Position numbers and translations under genes: made by a program. A model generated the notes under the pieces. The model ran no database searches and had not been told where the DNA came from. It was given only the letters and a program-made list of their open reading frames with translations. Shown one piece after another: positions 1 to 8,814 of a DNA stretch of 34,003 nucleotides; position 1 is the first letter of the stretch, and every line of letters begins with the position of its first letter. Source of the stretch: an uncultured Alphaproteobacteria bacterium (GTDB lineage Bacteria > Pseudomonadota > Alphaproteobacteria > HIMB59 > GCA-002718135); assembly GCA_902553945.1 (NCBI GenBank), contig CACDMT010000014.1, forward strand, positions 1-34,003, read 5' to 3'.

Positions 1-243
1 GACTCCTAAGATCGAAATTACAGTCATTAATAGAATATTTTTTTTATAATATTCTAAATCTTTAATGATTTGAGCATAAGTAAAAGGTAGTAAAATAAGT
101 AATGCAAGTATCCAACGAAAAAAACTTAGTTTAAAAGGAGATAGGTCTGATAAAAATGCTATCTTTCCAGAAAAAAAATTTCCTGACCAAAAAAATGAAG
201 AAGCTATTAATAGAACAATAGCTAAAACTAAGTTTCTTGACAT
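1..243 (-). CDS. EamA/DMT-family transporter, N-terminal part (cut by window edge)
   Basis: This is the first 81 residues of an open frame that runs off the left edge with no stop. It starts at an ATG (243-241) directly abutting the stop codon of the upstream dehydrogenase gene. The N-terminus is a hydrophobic helix containing SSFFWSGNF, followed by a loop and a second helix beginning near LSPFKLSFFRW, then a third hydrophobic stretch at the edge. The early WSGNF-type motif and the FFRW motif after a short loop are typical of EamA (drug/metabolite transporter) inner-membrane proteins, which have ten helices. Substrate cannot be told; family members export amino acids, nucleotides or other metabolites. 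It is the last visible gene of a minus-strand run. The family call is fairly safe, the function is not. Confidence 0.72.
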   Translation of the reverse strand, partial: MSRNLVLAIVLLIASSFFWSGNFFSGKIAFLSDLSPFKLSFFRWILALLILLPFTYAQIIKDLEYYKKNILLMTVISILGV

Positions 244-1116
244 TTACTTATCAACTAAAGTCATAAGTGAAGAAGTGTCAAGCCGATTACCTCCATTTTT
301 TTGGACTTCTTCATAATATTTATCTACAATTTCTGTTACAGGTAATGAAGCTCCATTTTTTTTAGCTTCATTAAAACAAATAGATAAATCTTTACGCATC
401 CAATCAACAGCAAAACCATAATCAAATTTACCATCTAGCATTGTTCTATATCTATTTTCCATTTGCCAAGACTGAGCAGCACCCTTTGAGATAACATTTA
501 ATACTTTTTCCATATCAACTTTTGCCTTTTTACCAAATGCCATTCCCTCTGATAATCCTTGCACTAGACCTGCAATACAAATTTGATTAATCATTTTAGC
601 AATTTGTCCAGAGCCTGAAGGTCCAATTAACTCAATTGCTTTTCCATATGACTCCAAAACTGGCTTTACAACTTCAAAATCTTTTTTTTCACCACCGAGC
701 ATAATTGATAAAACACCATTTTCTGCTCCAGCTTGACCACCTGATACTGGTGCATCTAAAAAAGAAATATTCATTTCTTGAAGTTTTGTAAAATATGTTC
801 TGGCTATTTCCGCAGATGCAGTCGTATGATCAACAATAGTTAATCCACCTTTTGCAGAAGAAAGAATGCCATTGTTTCCTTCCATTACTTCAATAATATC
901 TTCATCACGACCAACACACATAAAAACAATTTCTGCATTTAAACAAGCTTCATTTGGAGTCTTCCCCATCTGACCACCATATTCTTCAACCCATTTTTTT
1001 GCTTTAGACTCAGTACGATTGAAAACAGTAACATTGTATTCATTTTTTTGTAGATGACCTGCCATCGGATATCCCATTACACCTAGACCAACAAATGATA
1101 CATTTTTTATACTCAT
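244..1116 (-). CDS. Beta-hydroxyacid dehydrogenase (3-hydroxyisobutyrate dehydrogenase / tartronate semialdehyde reductase family)
   Basis: A 290-residue cytosolic oxidoreductase of the usual family length. The N-terminal Rossmann fold shows G-L-G-V-M-G at 10-15. The NRT at 33-35 after the second strand usually favours NADP(H). The substrate signature DAPVSGG is at 121-127. The catalytic Lys is in GQIAKMINQ (K174, with N177 as the usual partner). The C-terminal half is the all-helical NAD-binding domain 2. The family oxidises or reduces small beta-hydroxyacids: 3-hydroxyisobutyrate in valine breakdown, tartronate semialdehyde in glyoxylate use, or succinic semialdehyde/glyoxylate (GLYR). I cannot decide among these from sequence alone; the NRT motif leans towards a reductase. 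The start lies one base after the stop of the monophosphatase gene, so the two are probably co-transcribed and followed by the transporter. Confidence 0.88.
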   Translation of the reverse strand: MSIKNVSFVGLGVMGYPMAGHLQKNEYNVTVFNRTESKAKKWVEEYGGQMGKTPNEACLNAEIVFMCVGRDEDIIEVMEGNNGILSSAKGGLTIVDHTTASAEIARTYFTKLQEMNISFLDAPVSGGQAGAENGVLSIMLGGEKKDFEVVKPVLESYGKAIELIGPSGSGQIAKMINQICIAGLVQGLSEGMAFGKKAKVDMEKVLNVISKGAAQSWQMENRYRTMLDGKFDYGFAVDWMRKDLSICFNEAKKNGASLPVTEIVDKYYEEVQKNGGNRLDTSSLMTLVDK

Positions 1117-1117
1117 A

Positions 1118-1918
1118 TTAAACTCCTAATTTATTTAAAATTTGTAAATTAAATTCTTTTGAATTCCCAACAATTAAATTGTTATTTTTTTTTGTAAAAT
1201 TGTATGGCTGGCGATCAAAATCTATGTCTGAGCAACCTGCCTCTCTTACAAATAATATTCCCGGAATATGATCCCATGGAGATAGCTTTGATAAAATAGC
1301 AAAATTTCTTTGACCTAATCCTATATCTACATATTCATATCCTATACATCTATAAGATTTAACTTCGGCAAATTCATTTTTTAAATTTTTTATTTGATCC
1401 CAATATTTTTCAGCCCAATATTTATTACTAATTGATCCTATTGCTTCGCTTAAACTATTTACGCCATTTGTTTTTATTTTCTTATTGTTAATAAATGATC
1501 CTTCATTAAAAATTGCATGAGACATAACATTTGATAAAGGTTTATAGATCCAAGAATATAATATTTGTTCTTTTTTTGTTAAAGCAATCATTATAGCAAA
1601 TTTATCTTTTCCTTTAACGAAGTTTGTTGTTCCATCTATTGGGTCTACAGTCCAACAATAATCATCTTCTTGATATGATTTTAATATATTATGATTAGTT
1701 GAATATTCTTCTTCACCAATAAAACCAGAAGAAGGGATTATCTTTAAAAGATTTTTTTTTAATTCTTTTTCAGCAGCAATATCAGCAGAGGTTACTAGAT
1801 CAGATCCATTCTTATATCTTATATCATCTTCTTTAAGGTTTTGATATTTCGGTAAAATTATATTTTTACTGACATTAAAACAAACATCATGAATGTCTTC
1901 TTGTTTTATATTAACCAT
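1118..1918 (-). CDS. Inositol-monophosphatase family phosphatase (SuhB/HisN/CysQ-like)
   Basis: 266 residues, normal for the FIG superfamily of Mg2+-dependent, Li+-sensitive phosphomonoesterases. Visible metal and catalytic motifs are GEEEY (E69, E70), VDPIDGTTNF (D92, D95, T97) and PWDHIPG (D216) near the C-terminus, followed by REAGC. All metal ligands appear present, so it should be active. Possible substrates are inositol phosphate, histidinol phosphate (HisN) or 3'-phosphoadenosine phosphate (CysQ). The sequence does not let me choose; the WD-H-I-P variant of the usual WDxAA is slightly unusual. The ATG at 1918 overlaps the end of the upstream transaminase gene by 8 bases, suggesting translational coupling. 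In many alphaproteobacteria hfq follows the transaminase gene, so this gene occupies a different slot here. Confidence 0.82.
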   Translation of the reverse strand: MVNIKQEDIHDVCFNVSKNIILPKYQNLKEDDIRYKNGSDLVTSADIAAEKELKKNLLKIIPSSGFIGEEEYSTNHNILKSYQEDDYCWTVDPIDGTTNFVKGKDKFAIMIALTKKEQILYSWIYKPLSNVMSHAIFNEGSFINNKKIKTNGVNSLSEAIGSISNKYWAEKYWDQIKNLKNEFAEVKSYRCIGYEYVDIGLGQRNFAILSKLSPWDHIPGILFVREAGCSDIDFDRQPYNFTKKNNNLIVGNSKEFNLQILNKLGV

Positions 1919-2756
1919 TCATACATGTGTTAGAGTACATTTCTGCAAGTTTCAAAGTAATATTTCCAATTTTTCCATTATTAATTTTCTTATTATCAAT
2001 CTTTAGTATTGGAGTAATAAAACTTCCTGAACTAGTTAAAAAAACCTCGTCAGCATCTAATAATTGCCTATGAGTAAAACTTTTTTCGACTAGTTTAAGA
2101 GAAGTTTTTTTTATAATTTTTAAAATTGAAGTTCTTGTTACACCTTTTAAAATATCTGTATTTGCTGGATGAGTTATCAAATTATTTTTTTTGATTATCC
2201 ATATATTAGATGATGTTCCCTCAGTAACTTTACCATTTTGCAATAAAATTGCTTCGTAAGCTTTCATTTTTTTTGCTTTGTTAGCAGCAATAATATTTGG
2301 AAGAAGATTAACTGTTTTAATATCTCTTCTTTTCCAGCGTAAATCTTCATGGGTTACTGTATTTACACCTTTAAAATTTTTACCTGGAAGATTAAATTTT
2401 TTATTTCGAGTATAGATTATCAAAGTTGGAATTAATTTATTCTCATATTTGTGTTCTCTGTATTGTACACCTCTAGTGACTTGCAAATAAATAATACCAT
2501 TTAAAGTATTGTTTTTATTAATTAATTTTAGAAATATTTTTTTTAAATCTTTTTGATTAAATTTATATTTTATATTAAGCTCTTTAAGAGAATAGCGTAA
2601 TCTTTTTAAATGAAAATCTAAGTCAATTAAGTTACCATTAAGTACTGCAATTACTTCATAAACACTGTCTGCAAACTGTAATCCTCGATCTTCAACATGA
2701 ATTTTAGCATTTCTAAAATTAACAAGTTTATTATTTAAATAAGCAAAGTTTGGCAT
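1911..2756 (-). CDS. dat: D-amino acid aminotransferase-like class IV PLP transaminase
   Basis: A 281-residue fold-type IV PLP enzyme. The Schiff-base lysine is K147 in DIKTVNLLPN, the arrangement seen in D-alanine transaminase. TEGTSSNIWII at 178-188 is the PLP phosphate and ring contact region with the conserved Glu (E179). The N-terminus has the EDRGLQFADSVYE motif (22-34) of the family. It probably interconverts D-Ala/D-Glu with 2-oxoacids for cell-wall precursor supply; a branched-chain or 4-amino-4-deoxychorismate lyase role cannot be fully excluded. The gene follows trkA with a 5-base gap and overlaps the next gene by 8 bases. The ntrY-ntrX-trkA-dat order is conserved in alphaproteobacteria, which supports the dat call. 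Confidence 0.82.
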   Translation of the reverse strand: MPNFAYLNNKLVNFRNAKIHVEDRGLQFADSVYEVIAVLNGNLIDLDFHLKRLRYSLKELNIKYKFNQKDLKKIFLKLINKNNTLNGIIYLQVTRGVQYREHKYENKLIPTLIIYTRNKKFNLPGKNFKGVNTVTHEDLRWKRRDIKTVNLLPNIIAANKAKKMKAYEAILLQNGKVTEGTSSNIWIIKKNNLITHPANTDILKGVTRTSILKIIKKTSLKLVEKSFTHRQLLDADEVFLTSSGSFITPILKIDNKKINNGKIGNITLKLAEMYSNTCMNG

Positions 2757-2761
2757 TTAGT

Positions 2762-4126
2762 TTAAATTTTAGATAAAAGTTTTTCTAATTTTTTTATACA
2801 ATTTGTTTCTGCAAAAAATACTACATCATCATTTTCTTTAAATACAGTCTGACTATTTGGTATAATTACTTTTTTATCTCTTAAAATTGATGCAATTCTA
2901 ATACCTTTTGGAAGATTTAATTCTTTTAAATTTTTGTTACATAGGGATGATTCAGGTTGAATATCTGCTTCAATAATTTCACCAAAACCATCACCAATAG
3001 AATAATCATTTCTAATTTTTACCCCTCTAACTTTTTCTAAAATTTTAGAAATTGTTATAATTTTTGGATCAATAGTAATATCAACACCAATATTATTTAA
3101 TAGAGAAGAATAACTGCTGTTATTAATTAAAGTCATACAAATTGATGCTCCAGCTCTTTTTGCCAAAAGTGATGATAATATATTTACTTCATCATCTTCA
3201 GTTATTGCAATAAAATAACCTGCTTCGGATATACTTACTTCTTCTAGTATCTGACTATCCAAACCATCGCCGTTTATAACAGTTACATTTTGTAAATTAG
3301 ATGCTAGGAACTCAGCTCTTTCTTTATTAGATTCAATTAATTCAGTTTTTATGTAATTTTCAGAATTTTCTATTAATTGTGATAAGGAAAATCCTATATT
3401 ACCTCCACCGATAATTACAGCTTTTTTAGCCTGCAGTTCTTCATGTCCAAATTCCATTAAAACATCACTTAAATTATCAGTTTCAACAACTAAAAAAATT
3501 GAATCATTTTTTTCAATTTTAGTTGAGGAATTTACTATAAATTTCTTATCGCCTCTAAAGATGAACATTATATTAGCTAAATAATTTGGAAATTTTTGAG
3601 ATAGTTCTCTTACTGTTAAGCCTGAATGAGTAAAATTATCTTCACATTTTAAGCCAATCATTTTTAATTTTTTATCAGATAATTCTAACATATCTATAGT
3701 TCCTGGAGATATTAACCTTCTATACAATGCTTTAGCTACTTCTTGTTCTGGTGAGATAATTGCATCAATTGGAAAATTATTATTATTATATAAATTTTGC
3801 CATTCATCCTTAAGATAATCTTGTTGCCTTATCCTGGCTATTTTTTTTGGTATATTAAATAATGAATGTCCTATTTGACATGTTACCATATTAGTTTCAT
3901 CACTTTTAGTAACAGCAATAAGAATTTCACAATCTGCTGCTCCAGCTTTTTCAAGAACTGATGGTAAACTTGGAATACCATTAATAATTTTTACATCTAA
4001 GTTTTCTGAAACTTTTAATAATTTTTCTTCAGACTCATCTATTACTGTAACTTCAAAACTTTCTTTGGATAATTTATCAGCTATACTATAACCAACATCT
4101 CCAGCACCACAAATAATTGTTTTCAT
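2762..4126 (-). CDS. trkA: Trk potassium uptake regulatory subunit TrkA
   Basis: 454 residues, the full length of a tandem RCK protein. Each half has a Rossmann RCK_N domain followed by an RCK_C (TrkA_C) domain. The first nucleotide-binding glycine motif is GAGDVG (7-12), followed by the acidic VIDESEEK strand end; the second half begins near residue 233 with VIIGGGNIG. TrkA is a peripheral inner-membrane protein that binds NAD(H)/ATP and gates the TrkH/TrkG K+ channel. The partner trkH is not in this window. The gene lies between ntrX (11-base gap) and dat (5-base gap), the usual alphaproteobacterial position. No truncation or missing motif was seen. Confidence 0.95.
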   Translation of the reverse strand: MKTIICGAGDVGYSIADKLSKESFEVTVIDESEEKLLKVSENLDVKIINGIPSLPSVLEKAGAADCEILIAVTKSDETNMVTCQIGHSLFNIPKKIARIRQQDYLKDEWQNLYNNNNFPIDAIISPEQEVAKALYRRLISPGTIDMLELSDKKLKMIGLKCEDNFTHSGLTVRELSQKFPNYLANIMFIFRGDKKFIVNSSTKIEKNDSIFLVVETDNLSDVLMEFGHEELQAKKAVIIGGGNIGFSLSQLIENSENYIKTELIESNKERAEFLASNLQNVTVINGDGLDSQILEEVSISEAGYFIAITEDDEVNILSSLLAKRAGASICMTLINNSSYSSLLNNIGVDITIDPKIITISKILEKVRGVKIRNDYSIGDGFGEIIEADIQPESSLCNKNLKELNLPKGIRIASILRDKKVIIPNSQTVFKENDDVVFFAETNCIKKLEKLLSKI

Positions 4127-4137
4127 TTATTTAAGTT

Positions 4138-5472
4138 TTAATCAATTTTTATATTTAAAGATTTTAATTTTCGATAAAGCGCAGTTCTTTCCATACCTGT
4201 AAAATCTGAAACTTTAGATATATTACCATTAAATCGTTTAATTTGCGATATTAAATAATCTTTTTCAAATTCTGACCTAGCGTCTTTTAATGATAAATCT
4301 AGAGATTGATTTGGAGAAATAGTCGCAGTATCATCTCCCATTTGAAGTGCTAAATCATCAACTTCAAGTTCTCTAGATAAATTATTATCCTGATTTAAAA
4401 TTAAACTTTTTTCAACATAATTTATTAATTGTGATACGTTTCCTGGCCAATCGTACATTTGTAATTTTGTTAGCGCAGATGAAGAAAATTTAAATTTATT
4501 TATCCCGCCACTAATTTTATTTAGATAATAATTTAAAATTGGTAGTATGTCGGCTCTTCTATCCGATAGGGGTTTGACTTCAATAACATGTGTTGAAATC
4601 CTTTCGTATAATCTTTTTATAAAATTTCCATTTTCAATTTCATTTTCTAAATTTTTTTCTGTAATACAGATTATTTTTTGATTTAATTTTATATTATAAT
4701 CATCAAATACATTTTTATTCTCTAAAAAAAATAATAATTTTTTTTGAAAAGAAAGAGTTAAGGTTTCTATATTCAATAAAATTAGTGTATTGTTATTAGA
4801 TCTAACAAAAAGATTTTCATTAATATTTTTTTCATCATATAGGAATAAATTTTCAAGAGCTTCATTTGTTAATTTTTTAAAATCAATAGAAACTGGAAGC
4901 TTTTCATTAAAGTTTGATGCTTTGTGAATTATATTTGATAAGTGTTTTTTTCCAGAACCAAATTGTCCAGTGATTAAAAGTCTTGATTTAGAAATCGATT
5001 GATCATTAGCAAATTTTAATAATTTCTTTATAAAATCTGAATCACCAATTAAAGGGACAGATGGTACTAATATTTTTTTTAAATCTTTATTTTCATTTAT
5101 TAACAGAGAACTCTCAATTGCTCTTTTTGAAAGTATTATTAATTTATCACTATTAAAAGGTTTTTCTAAAAAATCATAAGCACCATTTTTTATAGATTTT
5201 ACTGCTAAATCAACAGTGCCATGGCCACTTATTATTATAATAGGAATTTTTGCATCTAGTAATTTAAATTCTTTTAACAATTCAATACCATCCAATTTAC
5301 TATTTGATAACCATACATCAAGTATAATTAAATCAGGCTTATTTTCTTTAAATTTATTAATCGCATCATCAGAATTTAAAGCAATGGATGTATTATATTT
5401 TTCGTCTTTCAATATTTCTGATATTAAAAAACATATATCTTTTTCATCATCTACTATTAAAACTTTATGCAT
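4138..5472 (-). CDS. ntrX: Response regulator NtrX with a degenerate AAA+ domain
   Basis: 444 residues from the ATG at 5472; an upstream TTG at 5481 would add MNK but is less likely, since VLIVDDE then starts properly. The receiver domain (1-120) is intact: acidic D8/D9, phospho-acceptor D52 in LDVW, S82 in ISGHG and K104 in LEKPF. The central AAA+ domain keeps Walker A GQFGSGKK (159-166) and a possible Arg finger in RLYERIS. However, the segment after ENLF (197-200) lacks any GAFTGA sigma54-contact loop, and the Walker B position reads TLILLNIETL instead of a TLFLDEI-type motif. The Fis-type HTH at the C-terminus (GNISKVSDFTGMERTALYRK) is intact. It is expected to be phosphorylated by NtrY, encoded just upstream with an 8-base overlap, but probably regulates without sigma54. 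Confidence 0.93.
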   Translation of the reverse strand: MHKVLIVDDEKDICFLISEILKDEKYNTSIALNSDDAINKFKENKPDLIILDVWLSNSKLDGIELLKEFKLLDAKIPIIIISGHGTVDLAVKSIKNGAYDFLEKPFNSDKLIILSKRAIESSLLINENKDLKKILVPSVPLIGDSDFIKKLLKFANDQSISKSRLLITGQFGSGKKHLSNIIHKASNFNEKLPVSIDFKKLTNEALENLFLYDEKNINENLFVRSNNNTLILLNIETLTLSFQKKLLFFLENKNVFDDYNIKLNQKIICITEKNLENEIENGNFIKRLYERISTHVIEVKPLSDRRADILPILNYYLNKISGGINKFKFSSSALTKLQMYDWPGNVSQLINYVEKSLILNQDNNLSRELEVDDLALQMGDDTATISPNQSLDLSLKDARSEFEKDYLISQIKRFNGNISKVSDFTGMERTALYRKLKSLNIKID

Positions 5473-7609
5473 TTTGTTCAAATATAATTTGTGAAGTTGT
5501 GCCAGCCATATTTTTATTTTTTTCTATTTTAATTTTTCCACCATGATCTTCTATAATTCTTTTTACAATTGATAAGCCCAAACCCGTACCTTTGTTTTTT
5601 GTTGTAAAATATGGTTCAAATATTTTCGTTATCATTTTATCATCTATGCCCACTCCATTATCTTTAATATCAATTAATATATTTTTAGATCTTAAAGATA
5701 ATACTATTTCTATAGATGGATTTGGTATTTTATCAACAGCCTCAATTGCATTTTTAATTAAATTATTAAAACATCTTGATAATTGTAGATTATCAAATGG
5801 AAAAAAAATATCATTATTAGTTTTGATAAAATTAAATTTTATATCTTTTTTTGAATTAAAATATAATAAATAAGAATCCTCAAGACATTTAGTTAAATTA
5901 TCTAATTTAATTTCTGCTTCAGGCATTCTTGCAAAAGACGAAAATTCATCAACTAATTTTCCGATATCATCTACTTGTCTTGAAATTGTTTTAGTTAAAA
6001 GAGAAATTTCTTCTTTATTATATTTATTTTCAAGAAATTTCTTTTCAATTCTTTCTGCCGATAGTTTAATTGGAGTAAGTGGATTTTTAACTTCATGTGC
6101 AATTTTTCTAGCAATATCTGACCAAGCTGCATGTTTTTCAGCCAATATTAATGAGGTTGTATCATCTAAAGCTACAACAAAACCCTCTATCTTGTTATCA
6201 TTTATTTCTTTTATAACTCTGATATTAAAATTTCTTTTATCGTCTAATATAATAAAATCATATTGAAAATTTAACATAATTTTATTTGATACTTTGAAAT
6301 TTTTAAATATATTTTTCCATTCAGGAAACAAATCTAAAAAATTAATATTAATATTAATTTTTTTTGTATTTTTAAAAAGATTTGCAACTGTTTTGTTATA
6401 CAATATAATATTAAAATCTTTATCTAATGATAAAACACCGATAGTCAGTAAACTTAATATTGCTTCAATAAATATTCTTTTCTCTTCGTCCTCGTTACTT
6501 TTTGAAATCAATTGATTTTGTTTATTTTCTATTTCAGAAATCATTTTGTTATATGAAGAAAGTAATACTTTTATTTCTTGAAATTGATCCGTTTCACTAA
6601 CTTTAGCATCAAAATTACCATCTGAAATTTTGTTTGCAGACTGTATTAGATTAGTTATTGGTTTACTTAAATTACTAGCAAGATTAAAACCTATTAATAT
6701 TGAGATTAAAATAAAACAAATTGAAAAAAGAACAAAAATCATTGAGTATGTTATTTGAACACCTGAGCTTTCTTCTTCTTTGATTGTATAAATTCTAAAT
6801 GCCTCTTTTGTTGCTGATATATGATCCCAAATATTTGTATTTAACTCTCTGTTAACCTGCATGTAAACATTATCAAGAAAACTTATTTTTTTAAAAGCTG
6901 CAATAGAATTTTTGTTTAATTGAAATATATATACTCTATTTTGATTTAATATTTCAAATACTTCTTTTGTTGGTTTTAAATAATTTTTATTATCATTATC
7001 TTTTAAGCTTAAATAAACATTACCTTCATTGCTAAAAATATAAATACTTGAAATTGTTCTTAAATTTATAAAATCACTTAAAGCTTTTTCAATTGAATTA
7101 ATATTAACTTCATTATTTTTAGAAGATTGTAGAATTTCTCTAGTTATCAATTGAGTATCAGATATTAATTCAGCTTGAATTTCATTTTCATAATTTTTAG
7201 CTACAATATTTGAATTTACAACTGCATCTCTTACAGCATCACCATACCAAGTTCGTAATTCTAAATTAAAAAATAAAGACGTTATAATAACTAGACCAAT
7301 TGCTGGGCCTAATGCCATTGCTGCAAATAAGTTAACAAACTTTATGTATAATCTTGACTCATCGTAACTTTTTTTTCTTCTAACTAGAATTAAGACAATT
7401 TGACGAATAATTATAGAAATCAATACAATTACAAAAATTACATCGGCTAATAAAAAATATTGAAGTCTTTGAGGATTTTTTACTAGATCGTTATTAGGAA
7501 GCATTAAGTAAAATGTTATTGAAAAGCTTATTAGAATTAAAAAAATTAAGAAATAGAAAGAAACCTTTGTTAAATGAAAGGATTTTAGAATCTTTGATAA
7601 ATCAAACAC
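5465..7609 (-). CDS. ntrY: Membrane sensor histidine kinase NtrY
   Basis: 714 residues, typical for NtrY. Predicted membrane segments are near 16-36, 51-76 and 90-116. A roughly 170-residue extracytoplasmic region follows, then a fourth helix near 288-311. After this come HAMP (to about 362), a PAS domain (about 375-485), the HisKA H-box with H505 in IAHEVKNPLTPIK, and the HATPase with N-box NNLIKNAIEAV (N620), DNGVGID (650-656) and GTGLGLSIVKR. All kinase motifs are intact. The start is a GTG (7609-7607); the frame is closed by a TAA two codons upstream, so no longer start is possible. It pairs with NtrX in nitrogen/redox and envelope-related signalling in alphaproteobacteria. It is the first gene of the minus-strand run and is divergent from ispDF. 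Confidence 0.95.
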   Translation of the reverse strand: MFDLSKILKSFHLTKVSFYFLIFLILISFSITFYLMLPNNDLVKNPQRLQYFLLADVIFVIVLISIIIRQIVLILVRRKKSYDESRLYIKFVNLFAAMALGPAIGLVIITSLFFNLELRTWYGDAVRDAVVNSNIVAKNYENEIQAELISDTQLITREILQSSKNNEVNINSIEKALSDFINLRTISSIYIFSNEGNVYLSLKDNDNKNYLKPTKEVFEILNQNRVYIFQLNKNSIAAFKKISFLDNVYMQVNRELNTNIWDHISATKEAFRIYTIKEEESSGVQITYSMIFVLFSICFILISILIGFNLASNLSKPITNLIQSANKISDGNFDAKVSETDQFQEIKVLLSSYNKMISEIENKQNQLISKSNEDEEKRIFIEAILSLLTIGVLSLDKDFNIILYNKTVANLFKNTKKINININFLDLFPEWKNIFKNFKVSNKIMLNFQYDFIILDDKRNFNIRVIKEINDNKIEGFVVALDDTTSLILAEKHAAWSDIARKIAHEVKNPLTPIKLSAERIEKKFLENKYNKEEISLLTKTISRQVDDIGKLVDEFSSFARMPEAEIKLDNLTKCLEDSYLLYFNSKKDIKFNFIKTNNDIFFPFDNLQLSRCFNNLIKNAIEAVDKIPNPSIEIVLSLRSKNILIDIKDNGVGIDDKMITKIFEPYFTTKNKGTGLGLSIVKRIIEDHGGKIKIEKNKNMAGTTSQIIFEQNA

Positions 7610-7680
7610 TTTTTAGACTTTAGTTATTAAGTAAAAATAATATAAATAAAATAAATTAAATTATTATATAAATTATATTA
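7610..7680. promoter_or_regulatory. Divergent ntrY / ispDF intergenic region
   Basis: This 71-base, almost pure A/T spacer separates the divergent ntrY (GTG start) and ispDF (ATG start) genes, so it must hold the promoters for both runs. Several TATATT/TATAAA-like hexamers occur on both strands, but no convincing -35 box at the right spacing was found. No Shine-Dalgarno sequence is visible before the ispDF ATG. Confidence 0.4.
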
Positions 7681-8814
7681 ATGAAAAATGCACTTGTAAT
7701 TCTAGCAGGAGGAAAAGGTAAGAGATTTGCCCAAAAAACTCCTAAACAATTTTATAATATTGGCAATACCAATATAATGGATTTATTATTATCCAATATA
7801 GATAGTAAGCTCTTTGACATACTTGTAATTTCAATAGATAAAAAATATAGAAATAAATACTTAAATCATTCTATTTTTCAAAAAAATAAAATTTTGTTTA
7901 GTGACCCTGGAATGAATAGGAAAAAATCATCTTATAACGCCCTTATTAAATTAAAGAAATTTAAAATTAAGAATGTTTTAATTCATGATGCTGCAAGACC
8001 ATTTTGTTCAAACAATCTTATAAAAAGAATCATAAATAAATTAAAAAAAAATAATAATGTAATACCTTTTGTTGAATACAATGATAGGCAAATAAGTAAA
8101 GTTAATAAAAAAGATATAAAAGTATTAAATATCCAAACACCTCAAGGGTTTCATTATAATGTTATTTTGGATGCTCACAGAAAGCTACGTAATGAAATTT
8201 TTTCAGATGACTCAGGATTATTACAAAAATTAAATATTAAAATTAATTTTATTAAAGGTGAAAAAACAAATTTAAAAATTACTTATCCAGAAGATTTAAA
8301 ATTTATTCCGCTAATTAAAAAAACAATTTTTAAAAGTGGAATTGGTTACGATATTCACCAATTTGATAAAAAAAATAAAAAAGGTTTAAAATTATGTGGG
8401 GTTAAAATTCCTTTTACTAAATTAAAAGGTCATTCAGATGCTGATGTTGGATTGCATGCAATTTGCGATAGTATATTTGGAGCTCTATCAATGAGAGATA
8501 TTGGTTATCACTTTCCTAATAATGATAAAAAATTTAAAAATATCGACTCATCTAAGTTTATTTATTATTGTAGAGAAAAATTAAATGAAAAAGGATTTTA
8601 TATTATAAATATAGATATAAATATTATTGCTGAGAAGCCAAATATTTCAAAATATGTTTTATCTATGAAAAAAAGAATTTCAAAATTATTAAAAATTCCT
8701 GAAAAAATAATTTCGATTAAAGCTACAACAAATGAAAAGATTGGTTTTATAGGTAATGGTGATGGTATAGCCGCAGAGTCCATAGTGCAAATTTCAAATG
8801 AAAAATATAACTAA
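7681..8814 (+). CDS. ispDF: Bifunctional IspD/IspF (MEP pathway)
   Basis: A 377-residue fusion of two enzymes of isoprenoid precursor synthesis. The IspD half (about 1-213) has the nucleotidyltransferase start LAGGKGKRF (8-16), the KQF after it, HDAARPF (102-108) and QTPQGF (152-157); it makes CDP-methylerythritol from MEP and CTP. The IspF half starts near K218 with GIGYDIH (metal ligands D224 and H226), HSDADVGLHA (251-260), RDIGYHFP and the C-terminal TTNEKIGFIGNGDGIA; it forms 2C-methyl-D-erythritol 2,4-cyclodiphosphate. The fusion is common in alphaproteobacteria. It heads the plus-strand run and overlaps pgpA by 17 bases. Confidence 0.96.
   Translation: MKNALVILAGGKGKRFAQKTPKQFYNIGNTNIMDLLLSNIDSKLFDILVISIDKKYRNKYLNHSIFQKNKILFSDPGMNRKKSSYNALIKLKKFKIKNVLIHDAARPFCSNNLIKRIINKLKKNNNVIPFVEYNDRQISKVNKKDIKVLNIQTPQGFHYNVILDAHRKLRNEIFSDDSGLLQKLNIKINFIKGEKTNLKITYPEDLKFIPLIKKTIFKSGIGYDIHQFDKKNKKGLKLCGVKIPFTKLKGHSDADVGLHAICDSIFGALSMRDIGYHFPNNDKKFKNIDSSKFIYYCREKLNEKGFYIINIDINIIAEKPNISKYVLSMKKRISKLLKIPEKIISIKATTNEKIGFIGNGDGIAAESIVQISNEKYN

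Noticed and set aside
7610-7680. Small gene or regulatory RNA in the ntrY-ispDF gap
   Set aside because: Only 71 bases of nearly pure A/T with no open frame or stable fold; best read as a divergent promoter region.
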